From the NCBI GenBank assembly GCA_003576705.1, contig QOZS01000017.1, positions 1 through 64,000 of the forward strand: a stretch of 64,000 nucleotides of DNA. Reading direction: 5' to 3'. The position numbers and the translations under genes are program-made. Below are positions 23,084 to 30,877 of this stretch, piece by piece. The DNA comes from Desertibaculum subflavum (GTDB lineage: Bacteria; Pseudomonadota; Alphaproteobacteria; Ferrovibrionales; Ferrovibrionaceae). Below the pieces are notes generated by a model. It saw only the letters and a list, made by a program, of their open reading frames with translations, ran no database searches and had not been told where the DNA came from. Position 1 is the stretch's first letter; each line of letters starts with the position of its first letter.

Positions 23084-24817
23084 ATGGGGAGAGCAGGCAT
23101 TCTCGCGCTCGGCGTGGCGATCGCGCTGGCGACAGCGCTCAATTTCGCTTTCTGGTGGTGGCCGAACCGGCCCGTGGCGGTGCCGGGCGGCAACGGCATC
23201 GAGCCGCTCGAAAGCGTCTCCTTCGCCCCCTTCCGGCGGCACCAGAGCCCGCTGACCCGGGTCTATCCGAGTTCCGGCGAGATCGAAGCCGATCTGGCGG
23301 CGCTGGCCGGCCATGTGAAGGCGGTGCGCACCTATACCTCGCTGGAGGGCATGCAGGTGGTGCCCGATGCGGCGCGCCGGCTCGGCGTCGAGGTGCTGCA
23401 TTCGGCCTGGCTCGGCACGCGCCTGGTCAACAACGAGGCCGAGATCGACGCCCTGATCGAACAGGCGAACCGTCACCCGGACGTGATCAAGCGCGTCATC
23501 GTGGGCAACGAGGTGCTGCTCAGGCGCGACCTGAAGGTGCCGGAGCTCGCCGCCTATATCCGCCGGGTCCGCCAGGCGGTGAAGCAGCCGGTCTCCTATG
23601 CCGATGTATGGGAGTTCTGGCTGAAGAATCCGAGCCTGGCCCGCGAGGTCGATTTCATCACCGTGCATTTCCTGCCCTATTGGGAGGACATGCCAGTGCG
23701 CGTCGAGGACGCGATGGCGCATATCCTCGCGGTCCATGCGAAGGTGCAGGCGGCGTTTCCCGGCAAGCCGATCCTGATCGGCGAGGTCGGCTGGCCGAGC
23801 TTCGGCCGCGACCGGCGTGACGCGCGGCCGAGCCGCGTCGAGGCGGCGCGCTTCATCGCGGAATTCGTCGAAATCGCCCGGCGGCATCAGCTCGACTACA
23901 ACATCGTCGAGGCTTTCGACCAGGTGTGGAAAACCAGGCTGGAAGGCAATGTCGGCGGTGCCTGGGGCATCCTGGATGTCGAGCGCCAGCCGAAGTTCCA
24001 CTGGAGCGGCGTGGTGGAGCGGCCGCATTGGTACTGGGGCTTCATTGCCTCGGCACTGGTCGGGGCGGCGTTGATGATCGCCGGGCTGCAGGCCGCATCG
24101 CGCGCCCCACCCGCCCCGCTGCTGCTGCTGGCGCAGATTTTCGGCGCTATGCTGGTGCTGAACGCGGAGAATGCCTGGCGCTACAACTTCAATTCGGGCC
24201 AGTGGCTGCCTTCCGTGCCGCATCTCGTGCTGCAGGCGCTGCTCGCGGTCCTGATGATTCGTGCCGCCGCGCGCGGGCTCGCCGGCCAAACCATCGCCGA
24301 GCCGGCGACGCGGGTGAAGGCGTTCTGGCCGGAGTTCCGCGCCTATGCAGCGCTCTACCTGCCGCTCGGCCGCCATACCGTCAGCCCGGAGAAACTGCAG
24401 CGCTTCGGCCGGCTGTCTGAGAGTCTGGCCGGCGAATGGCTGATGCTGGGCTTCGCCCTGGCGGCGATCTACCAGCTCTTCATGCTGGCCGTGGCCGGCC
24501 GTTACCGCGACTTCCCGGTGGCGGAGTTCCTGGTGCCGGCCTTCGGCCCGCTGCTCGTCGCAACCTTCCTGTGGCTGGCCGGCGAGCGACGTTTCGCCGC
24601 CGCGCTGGACTTTGGCCGCCTGTTCGGCCGCGACCTGCCGGGCGAGCCGGAAGGACGCGGCCTGGAGATGCTGCTGACTTATCTGCTGATCGCCTTCGCG
24701 GTCATGCTGGTGGCGATCGAACGGCCGAGCAATCGTGAGGCGGTCGCCTTCGCCGTCGCCGTGACGGCACTGGCGCTGCCGTTCCTGACGGCCTGGTTCA
24801 GGCGAGCCAGGCCATGA
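23084..24817 (+). CDS. Membrane-anchored glycoside hydrolase family 17 (beta-1,3-glucan hydrolase/transglycosylase)
   Basis: The product has 577 residues. An N-terminal signal anchor (about residues 5-26) leads into a GH17 TIM barrel at about 40-310. The acid/base Glu143 is in IVGNEVLLRRD and the nucleophile Glu234 is in PILIGEVGWPSFGR, both canonical. From about residue 315 the chain has about seven membrane helices, for example WGFIASALVGAALMIAGLQ and WLMLGFALAAIYQLFMLAV. Bacterial GH17 proteins of this kind remodel beta-1,3-glucans and are linked to cyclic glucan or exopolysaccharide synthesis. No GT2 synthase is nearby, so the polymer acted on is unknown. The last 20 bases overlap the convergent MAPEG gene. 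Confidence 0.87.
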   Translation: MGRAGILALGVAIALATALNFAFWWWPNRPVAVPGGNGIEPLESVSFAPFRRHQSPLTRVYPSSGEIEADLAALAGHVKAVRTYTSLEGMQVVPDAARRLGVEVLHSAWLGTRLVNNEAEIDALIEQANRHPDVIKRVIVGNEVLLRRDLKVPELAAYIRRVRQAVKQPVSYADVWEFWLKNPSLAREVDFITVHFLPYWEDMPVRVEDAMAHILAVHAKVQAAFPGKPILIGEVGWPSFGRDRRDARPSRVEAARFIAEFVEIARRHQLDYNIVEAFDQVWKTRLEGNVGGAWGILDVERQPKFHWSGVVERPHWYWGFIASALVGAALMIAGLQAASRAPPAPLLLLAQIFGAMLVLNAENAWRYNFNSGQWLPSVPHLVLQALLAVLMIRAAARGLAGQTIAEPATRVKAFWPEFRAYAALYLPLGRHTVSPEKLQRFGRLSESLAGEWLMLGFALAAIYQLFMLAVAGRYRDFPVAEFLVPAFGPLLVATFLWLAGERRFAAALDFGRLFGRDLPGEPEGRGLEMLLTYLLIAFAVMLVAIERPSNREAVAFAVAVTALALPFLTAWFRRARP

Positions 24818-25193
24818 CGATGCCGAGCACGCCGCCGACCCAGAGCAGCACGGTGGCGGCGATGGCGACGGTGAAGCCGAAGCCGCGTTTCGCCGGATCG
24901 GCGTAGTAGGCGATGCCGTAGATGATGCGCCCGACCACCCAAACGGCGCCGATGATCGCCGCCGGCATCGGATAGAACGCGGCGCAGATCCACAGCGCCG
25001 GCAGGAAGGGGACGATCTGCTCCAGCGTGTTGGTCTGCACCCGGATCGCGCGCTCGAACGGCTCCGGTCCGGTGATCGCCGGGGCTTTGACGTTGTACTT
25101 GCCGCGGGCGCGGCCGGCCATGATGAAGGTCCAGAGATAGACGGCGATGGCGGCCAGCGTGACCAGGGCCGTCGGCAGCAGCACGATGCGCAT
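24798..25193 (-). CDS. MAPEG family membrane protein
   Basis: The product has 131 residues and four membrane helices. The family mark FERAIRVQTNTLEQIVPFLPAL (ERxxRxQxNxxE) lies in the first loop, and IYGIAYYADPAKRGFGFTV, with the conserved Tyr and Arg, lies in the later part. MAPEG proteins are glutathione-dependent transferases or peroxidases, but many bacterial members are uncharacterised. The gene begins 35 bases after the molybdenum hydroxylase large subunit on the same strand and is probably the last gene of that operon. Another MAPEG gene lies beyond the operon on the plus strand at 28077. Confidence 0.88.
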   Translation of the reverse strand: MRIVLLPTALVTLAAIAVYLWTFIMAGRARGKYNVKAPAITGPEPFERAIRVQTNTLEQIVPFLPALWICAAFYPMPAAIIGAVWVVGRIIYGIAYYADPAKRGFGFTVAIAATVLLWVGGVLGIVMAWLA

Positions 25194-25228
25194 GTTTGCG
25201 GCTTCCCCTTCGATGCGTCAGGTGGTGG

Positions 25229-27463
25229 TCAGGTGGTCAGGGGCTGGCCGGCGACGGGCAGGCGGCGCAGCCGCTTGCCGGTGGCGGCATAGATCGCATT
25301 GGCGATGGCCGGCGCGACCGGCGGCACGGCGGGCTCGCCGGCGCCGCCCGGCGCCTGGTCGCTCGCGATCACATGCACCTCGATCTCCGGCGTCTCGCCG
25401 AGACGGACCATGGGATAGTCGTCGAAATGGCGCTCGGCCACGCGTCCCTTCTCGATGCTGATGCGGCCGTAGAGCGCAGCCGTCAGACCGAAGACGATGC
25501 CGCCTTCGATCTGCGCCCGCAGCGTGTCCGGATTGACCACGATGCCGCAATCGACCGCGGCGACGATGCGCTCGACCGACACGCCATCCGCGCTCACGGT
25601 CACCTCGGCCACCTGGGCCACGATCGACCCGAAGGACGTGTGCAGGGCGATGCCGCGCCCGCGCCCCGGCGGCAACGCATCGCCCCAGCCGGCCTTCTCG
25701 GCCGCGAGTTCCAGCACCGCCAGGTCGCGCGGCGCCTGGGCCAGCAGGCGGCGCCGGAATGCCAGCGGATCGGTGCCGGCGGCGGCGGCCAGCTCGTCGA
25801 CGAAGCTCTCCTTGAAAAAGGCATTCTGCGAATGGCCGACCGAGCGCCAGAAGCCGACCGGCACGTGGAAGTCGCGCTGCACATGGGCGATGCGCCGGTT
25901 CGCGATGGCGTAGGGCATGCGCGTGGCGCCCTCCACCGCGGTCTGGTCGACTTCGAGCCAGGTCGCCGCCGGGAAGACCCGCGCCATGATCGACGGGCAG
26001 GCATTGGTCTGCCGCCAGGCGACGAGGCGGCCTTCCGCGTCGAGCCCGGCCTCGAGCCGGGCCGCCGTGGCAGGGCGATAGAAGTCGTGCGTCGTGTCTT
26101 CCTCACGCGACCAGATCGCCTGCACCGGCTTGCCGACCGCCTTGGCAAGGCGCACCGCCTGGGCGGCGAGATCGGCTTCCAGCCGCCGGCCGAAGCCGCC
26201 ACCGAGATAGGTGGTATGGACCCGCACCTTGGCGGTCGAGATGTCCGCGGCCTCGGCGGCCGCCTTCTGCACCGCCTCCTGCACCTGGGTCGGGATCCAG
26301 ATATCGATTCCGTCGGCGCCGATCCGCGCGGTGGCGTTCATCGGCTCCATCGTCGCATGGGCGAGGTAGGGCAGCTCGTAATCGGCGCTGACGCGGCGCG
26401 CCGCGCCCGACAGCTCCTTCGCCGGGTCGCCCGCCGCCTCCGCCGTGCGTCCCGATCCGGCGAGGGCGTCGCGCAGCGTAGCTTCGATCGTTTCCGACGA
26501 CACGGCGGCGTTGCCGCCGTCATCCCATTCGGGCGCGAGCTCGGCCAGCGCCGCTTGCGCGCGCCAGGTGTTGTCGGCCACCACGGCGACCCCGTCGGGC
26601 AGTGGCACCACCGCGCTGACGCCGCGGCGCTTCAGGACGGCGGTGCTGTCGTAGCGTTTCAGCTTGCCGCCGAAGACCGGCGGCATGGCGATGGCGGCGA
26701 ACAGCATGTCGGGCAGGCGCACGTCGATGCCGAAGATGGCGCTGCCGTCGATCTTGGACGGCAGGTCGAGCCGGGGCACCGACTTGCCGATCAGCCGCCA
26801 GGCCGAGGCGGGCTTGAGCGGCGGCCGCCGCGGCGGCTCGAGCAGGGCCGCCTCCGCCGCCAGCGCGCCGAAGCTGAGCTTGCGCTCGCTGGGCGCGTGC
26901 CGTACCTCGCCGGCCTCGACGGTGCATTCTTCGCGCGCGACGCCGAACCGGCGGGCCGCCGTGGTGACCAGCATCTCGCGTGCCGCCGCGCCGGCGGTGC
27001 GCAACGGCTTGAAGGCGCCGCGCACGCTGGAAGAGCCGCCGGTGACCTGCTGGCCGACCACCCGGCTGAGCCGGCGGACGAACCAATCCGCCGCATCGCC
27101 GATATCCTCGCCCTTGGTGAGCAGCTCGTGCACCAGGAACAGGTTGCGATAGATCGGGTCGGCCGGCGCCGCGACGACGCGGATGCGCCGCCAGTCGCAG
27201 CCGAGCTCCTCGGCGAGCAGCATCGGCAGCGAGGTGTAGACGCCCTGGCCCATCTCCGAGCGGTCGATGACGAGCGTTACCGTCTCGTCGGGGCTGATGC
27301 GCAGCCAGGCATTGAGGAACGGGCCGAAGCCGTTGCCCTGTGCGCCGTTCTCGGCGATCTCCTGCGCGCCGAGGCGCGCCGGCAGATGAAATCCAAGGAC
27401 CAGGCCGGCGGCACTGCCGGCGCCGAGCTTCAGGACCGCGCGGCGGTCGAGCCTGGCTGCCAC
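25229..27463 (-). CDS. iorB: Molybdenum hydroxylase large subunit (isoquinoline 1-oxidoreductase beta type)
   Basis: The product has 744 residues. The N-terminus has a twin-arginine signal, LDRRAVLKLGAGSAAGLVLGF. Family features in order: MGQGVYTSLPMLLAEELG, the KPASAWRLIGKSVPRLDLPSK segment of the molybdopterin-binding domain, LPYLAHATMEPMNATAR, the THTTYLGGGFGRRLEAD-like molybdopterin loop (VHTTYLGGGFGRR), IPTQVQEAVQ and SVGHSQNAFFKESFVDELA. Near the C-terminus are DCGIVVNPDT and GGAGEPAVPPVAPA, the latter carrying the catalytic-type Gly-Glu. These enzymes hydroxylate N-heterocycles or aldehydes in the periplasm. It pairs with the iron-sulfur subunit directly upstream, and the substrate is unknown. 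Confidence 0.9.
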   Translation of the reverse strand: MAARLDRRAVLKLGAGSAAGLVLGFHLPARLGAQEIAENGAQGNGFGPFLNAWLRISPDETVTLVIDRSEMGQGVYTSLPMLLAEELGCDWRRIRVVAAPADPIYRNLFLVHELLTKGEDIGDAADWFVRRLSRVVGQQVTGGSSSVRGAFKPLRTAGAAAREMLVTTAARRFGVAREECTVEAGEVRHAPSERKLSFGALAAEAALLEPPRRPPLKPASAWRLIGKSVPRLDLPSKIDGSAIFGIDVRLPDMLFAAIAMPPVFGGKLKRYDSTAVLKRRGVSAVVPLPDGVAVVADNTWRAQAALAELAPEWDDGGNAAVSSETIEATLRDALAGSGRTAEAAGDPAKELSGAARRVSADYELPYLAHATMEPMNATARIGADGIDIWIPTQVQEAVQKAAAEAADISTAKVRVHTTYLGGGFGRRLEADLAAQAVRLAKAVGKPVQAIWSREEDTTHDFYRPATAARLEAGLDAEGRLVAWRQTNACPSIMARVFPAATWLEVDQTAVEGATRMPYAIANRRIAHVQRDFHVPVGFWRSVGHSQNAFFKESFVDELAAAAGTDPLAFRRRLLAQAPRDLAVLELAAEKAGWGDALPPGRGRGIALHTSFGSIVAQVAEVTVSADGVSVERIVAAVDCGIVVNPDTLRAQIEGGIVFGLTAALYGRISIEKGRVAERHFDDYPMVRLGETPEIEVHVIASDQAPGGAGEPAVPPVAPAIANAIYAATGKRLRRLPVAGQPLTT

Positions 27464-27466
27464 GGA

Positions 27467-27910
27467 TCAGGCCTTGGCCAGGATGCGCACCGCCTGGCGG
27501 ATGCGCGCATAGGTGCCGCAGCGGCAGATATTGGTGAGCGCCTCGATCGCCTCGGCCTCGGTCGGCTTCGGGCTGCGCTGGAACAGGGCGGCGGCGGCCA
27601 TGATGAAGCCCGGCTGGCAATAGCCGCATTGCGGCACCTGCAGCGCGAGCCAGGCCTGCTGCACATGGTGCGAGCGGTCGGGCGAGAGGCCTTCGATGGT
27701 GGTGACCGGCCCGGCAACGTCGCCGACGGTGACGGTGCAGGCACGCACCGCGTCCTTGCCGATCATCACCGTGCAGGCACCGCATTGGCCGAGACCGCAG
27801 CCGTATTTCGTGCCGGTCAGCCCAAGGGTGTCCCTGAGCACCCAGAGCAACGGCATCTCGTCTTCCACATCGACCGCCTGCGGCTGTCCGTTCACCACCA
27901 GTTTCGCCAT
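27467..27910 (-). CDS. iorA: (2Fe-2S)-binding small subunit of molybdenum hydroxylase (isoquinoline 1-oxidoreductase alpha type)
   Basis: The product has 147 residues with two 2Fe-2S clusters. The plant-type ferredoxin part has [11 protein letters not shown], a fourth Cys in RACTVTVGD. The four-helix part has [11 protein letters not shown] and [11 protein letters not shown]. This is the classic xanthine-dehydrogenase small subunit layout. It has no signal sequence, so it is probably carried through the Tat route with IorB after cofactor loading. It ends 3 bases before the iorB start, so the two are co-translated. The partner electron acceptor is not in the window. Confidence 0.95.
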   Translation of the reverse strand: MAKLVVNGQPQAVDVEDEMPLLWVLRDTLGLTGTKYGCGLGQCGACTVMIGKDAVRACTVTVGDVAGPVTTIEGLSPDRSHHVQQAWLALQVPQCGYCQPGFIMAAAALFQRSPKPTEAEAIEALTNICRCGTYARIRQAVRILAKA

Positions 27911-28076
27911 GCCAGGCGCCTGCTCCTTCCGGTTGCCGATTCCGCCCCCAACGGAATGATGACTCGGGCTGGGACCCTAGCGTGGCCGGCGGGGCGATGC
28001 CAGCCGGCGGGGCGCCCGGCGGCTTTGCAACGGCCCCGGCCACGCCTATGAGTCGCGGACAAAGGGGGGGCCAGCC

Positions 28077-28544
28077 ATGGACAGTGTCAGCCTGCAGAAT
28101 CCGGTCTTCGCGACCTATGTGATCGCCGCCACGCTGATGATCCTGAAAGCGGTCGGCATGTCCTGGCTGACGGTCGCGCGCATGATGCAGGTCAAGGGTG
28201 GCTTCCGTGCGCCGGAGGACCTGCGCAAGACGCCGCTGAACCCGACGCCCGATCCTCGCCAGCTCGAGCCCGACGAGCGGGTCGAGCGGATCCGGCGCAT
28301 CCAGATGAACGACCTCGAGAACCTGCCGTTCTTCCTGGTGGCCGGCTTCCTCTATGTCCTGACCGGACCCTCGCTGATCCTGGCCCAGGTGCTGCTCTAC
28401 GGTTATGTGGTGTCCCGACTGCTTCACTTCGGCGCTTATGCGACCGCCCAGACGCACGACATGCGGGCCACCCTCTGGACCATCGGCTCGCTGATCCTGA
28501 TCTTCATGACGGTCAGGACCTTGCTCGCCGCGCTCGGCATCTGA
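28077..28544 (+). CDS. MAPEG family membrane protein (microsomal GST-like)
   Basis: The product has 155 residues and four predicted membrane helices: TYVIAATLMILKAVGMSWL, PFFLVAGFLYVLTG, VLLYGYVVSRLLHFGAYATAQ and TIGSLILIFMTVRTLLAAL. The MAPEG motif VERIRRIQMNDLENLPFF is in the first loop, and the Arg-Tyr region FGAYATAQTHDMRA resembles microsomal GST1 and PGES-type proteins more than the smaller MAPEG at 24798. A purine-rich run precedes the ATG at 28077. It is divergent from the molybdenum hydroxylase operon with about 166 bases between. A glutathione-linked detoxification role is family knowledge only. Confidence 0.87.
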   Translation: MDSVSLQNPVFATYVIAATLMILKAVGMSWLTVARMMQVKGGFRAPEDLRKTPLNPTPDPRQLEPDERVERIRRIQMNDLENLPFFLVAGFLYVLTGPSLILAQVLLYGYVVSRLLHFGAYATAQTHDMRATLWTIGSLILIFMTVRTLLAALGI

Positions 28545-28563
28545 ACGGGACGGCGAAGGCCAC

Positions 28564-28779
28564 ATGATCGAGCTCTACCGGACCAGCGACATCGTGCTGC
28601 TCTCGTTCCTGCGCGCACTGCTCGCCGATGCCGGCATCGATAGCGTGGTGTTCGACGGCCATATCAGCGCGATCGAAGCGCGCATCGGCGCGTTTCCCTG
28701 CCGGCTGATGGTGGCGGCGGGAGACGGCGAGGCGGCGCGCGAGGTGTTGCGCGAATCCGGCTACGAGCCTTCGAAATGA
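28564..28779 (+). CDS. DUF2007 small protein
   Basis: The product has 71 residues. It starts MIELYRTSDIVLLSFLRALLADAGID, then FDGHISAIEARIGAFPCRLMVAAGDGEAAREVL, which fits the DUF2007 fold (a GlnB-like small domain annotated as a putative signal-transducing protein). The gene is 19 bases after the MAPEG gene and its stop overlaps the methyltransferase start as ATGA. In alphaproteobacteria this domain is commonly found next to the same methyltransferase, supporting a shared, still unknown function. Confidence 0.88.
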   Translation: MIELYRTSDIVLLSFLRALLADAGIDSVVFDGHISAIEARIGAFPCRLMVAAGDGEAAREVLRESGYEPSK

Positions 28780-29630
28780 GCAGGAATCCGGGTGGCGATA
28801 CCGGTGCGGCCACGACGGTCGATGAGTTTCTCGGCGGCAAGCTGCGCGTCGAGCAGCCGATTCGCGGGCATCGGTCGGGCTCGGATGCCGTTCTGCTCGC
28901 GGCGGCGGCTCCGGTCCAAGCCGGCGAACGGATTGCCGATCTCGGCACCGGGGTCGGCGTCGCATTGCTCTGCCTGCTGGCGCGCGTGCCGGGCAGCGAG
29001 GGTGTCGGTATCGATATCGACGAAGCGGCGATCGAGCTCGCGACGCGGAACGCTGCGCGGAACCGCTTAGCCAGGCGGGCACAGTTCTTTGTCGGTGATC
29101 TCGAGCGGCGCCTGCCGCAGCTTGCCGCGGGCAGTTTCGATCATGTGATCGCCAACCCGCCCTTCTTCGTTGCCGCCTCGGGGACGGCCTCGGCCCAAGC
29201 GTCGCGGCGCCAAGCCCGGGCCGCCGCGCCCGATCTGTTCGATGTGTGGGCGCGCCGGGCGGCCGACCTTCTGCGGCATGGCGGGGTTTTCACGCTGATC
29301 CTGCGCAGCGAGCGACTGGCCGACGCCCTGGCGGCGCTGGGGAAGCGGTTCGGCGCCATAGAGGTGCTGCCGCTGCGGACGGGGCCAAGCTCGGATCGCG
29401 TGATCCTGCAGGTGCGCAAGGGATCGCGCGCGCCGCTCACGCTTGCGGCTGAGATCGTCCTGCAGGAGAAGGGGCGCTATCTGCCGGCGATCCAGAAGGT
29501 GCTGCTCGAGGGCGCCGCCCTCAGGCCGGCGGCGGCACTTCCGCCTGCTTCAGCGCCGCCTTCTGGCGACGGGCCAGCCGCGCCTCGTCGAAATCGGCGA
29601 TCAGGTCGTGGAACAGGCGGTGCCAGTTGA
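28776..29630 (+). CDS. tRNA1(Val) adenine-N6 methyltransferase-like protein (TrmN6 family)
   Basis: The product has 284 residues. The SAM-binding Rossmann fold is visible: RIADLGTGVGVALLCLLAR (motif I), VGIDIDEAAIELATRNAARN (motif II), and FDHVIANPPFF, which is the NPPF active-site motif of adenine-N6 methyltransferases. It starts with the family stretch TTVDEFLGGKLRVEQPIRGHRSGSDAVLLAAA. The family adds a methyl group to tRNA1(Val) A37 or related substrates. The last 36 residues are Pro/Gly/Arg-rich and run into the convergent UbiB-like gene, overlapping it by 110 bases, so this tail may be a recent extension after loss of an earlier stop. Confidence 0.88.
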   Translation: MSRNPGGDTGAATTVDEFLGGKLRVEQPIRGHRSGSDAVLLAAAAPVQAGERIADLGTGVGVALLCLLARVPGSEGVGIDIDEAAIELATRNAARNRLARRAQFFVGDLERRLPQLAAGSFDHVIANPPFFVAASGTASAQASRRQARAAAPDLFDVWARRAADLLRHGGVFTLILRSERLADALAALGKRFGAIEVLPLRTGPSSDRVILQVRKGSRAPLTLAAEIVLQEKGRYLPAIQKVLLEGAALRPAAALPPASAPPSGDGPAAPRRNRRSGRGTGGAS

Positions 29631-30867
29631 GCTCGGCCTTCAAGTGCAAGAACACGCCGCCGAGCCCGATGGCGGCGCGGTCCATGAAGACGAACTCGCG
29701 CGGCGGGGTGACGCCGCCATGCTGGCGCAGCTGTTTCGCCACCTTCTCGGCGACCTCGCGGCCGTAGAGACCGGCCTTCTCCTGCTCCTGGATGCGGCGG
29801 GGCCGGTCTTCGAGCAGCGGCGCGTAGACGAACTCGGCCCAGAGGTTGAGCGTCTCGATCACCTCATTCGAGAGGCCGGCGAAGCCCCAGGTTTCGTAGG
29901 CGTGCACAGCCAGCGCCGGATCGTCGTTGCTGAGCGCGTGGTAGAGGTCGATCACGCCGCGCACGAATTTCGGCTGGAACACGCGGATGCAGCCGAAATC
30001 GAGCAGGTTGACGCCGCGATCGGCGCGCACCGAGTAGTTGCCGAGATGCGGGTCGCCATGGATCACGCCGTAGCCGTAGAACGGCACGTACCAGGCGCGG
30101 AACATGGCGATAGCGATGTCGTTCCGCACCTCGACCGGCGCGTCCTTGAAATCGAGCAGCGGGCGCCCGTCGAGCCAGGTCATGCTGAGGAGCCGGGCGG
30201 TGGAAAGCTCCGGCAGCACCTCGGCGACGCTGACCCGTTCCTCGTCCTTCAGCATCTGCCGGTAGAGCGCCATGTGATGCGCTTCGCGGACGTAGTCGAG
30301 CTCCTCCCGGAGCCGCGCCTCGATCTCGGTGAAGATGTTGCGCGTGTCGACGCCGGGATCGAGGCGGCGATGGATGGAGAAGATCAGCTTGAGCTGGCGC
30401 AGGTCGGCGGCCACCGTCGACGCCATGTCCGGGTATTGCAGCTTGCAGGCAAGCCGCCGCCCGTCGAGCGCGACGGCGCGGTGCACCTGCCCGAGGGAAG
30501 CGGCGGCGGCAGCGTCGCGTTCGAAGGTCTTGAACTTCGCGTTCCAGTCGGGACCGAGTTCCGCCGCCATGCGCCGCTTGACGAAGGCCCAGCCCATGGG
30601 CGGCGCGTTCGATTGCAGCTGCGACAGCTCCTGCGCGTATTCCCGCGGCAGCGCCTCGGGAATGGTCGACATCAGCTGCGCCACCTTCATCAGCGGGCCC
30701 TTCAGCCCGCCGAGGGCGCGGCGCAGCTCATCGGCTTCGGCGGCGCGATCGGCGCTCAGCCCGAGATAGCGTTGCCCGGCCCAGCGCGCGGCGACGCCAC
30801 CGACGGCGCGCCCGACCCGGGCATAGCGCCGGACGCGTCCGGTCAGATGGTTCTGTTCGTCGGCCAT
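29521..30867 (-). CDS. ABC1/UbiB (COQ8-like) atypical kinase family protein
   Basis: The product has 448 residues. ABC1 features: LRRALGGLKGPLMKVAQLMS where the usual KxGQ reads K61-V-A-Q64, then the Ala-rich nucleotide loop AAAAASLGQVHRA, ACKLQYP with the conserved Lys, ELDYVREA, YGYGVIHGDPHLGNYSV as the catalytic loop and VNLLDFGCIRVF as the metal-binding DFG. The family includes UbiB and mitochondrial COQ8, which support ubiquinone synthesis and lipid transport. UbiB proper usually has C-terminal membrane helices, which I do not see here. The ATG at 30867 was chosen over a distal start at 30951, which would overlap the upstream peptidase gene. Confidence 0.87.
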   Translation of the reverse strand: MADEQNHLTGRVRRYARVGRAVGGVAARWAGQRYLGLSADRAAEADELRRALGGLKGPLMKVAQLMSTIPEALPREYAQELSQLQSNAPPMGWAFVKRRMAAELGPDWNAKFKTFERDAAAAASLGQVHRAVALDGRRLACKLQYPDMASTVAADLRQLKLIFSIHRRLDPGVDTRNIFTEIEARLREELDYVREAHHMALYRQMLKDEERVSVAEVLPELSTARLLSMTWLDGRPLLDFKDAPVEVRNDIAIAMFRAWYVPFYGYGVIHGDPHLGNYSVRADRGVNLLDFGCIRVFQPKFVRGVIDLYHALSNDDPALAVHAYETWGFAGLSNEVIETLNLWAEFVYAPLLEDRPRRIQEQEKAGLYGREVAEKVAKQLRQHGGVTPPREFVFMDRAAIGLGGVFLHLKAELNWHRLFHDLIADFDEARLARRQKAALKQAEVPPPA

Positions 30868-30877
30868 ATGGCGGAGG

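Noticed and set aside
25196..28051. Long open frame (951 codons) on the plus strand opposite the molybdenum hydroxylase genes
   Set aside because: It has Arg/Asp/Gly/His-biased, low-information sequence with no family marks, and the opposite strand carries clear IorA and IorB proteins. High GC creates such shadows.
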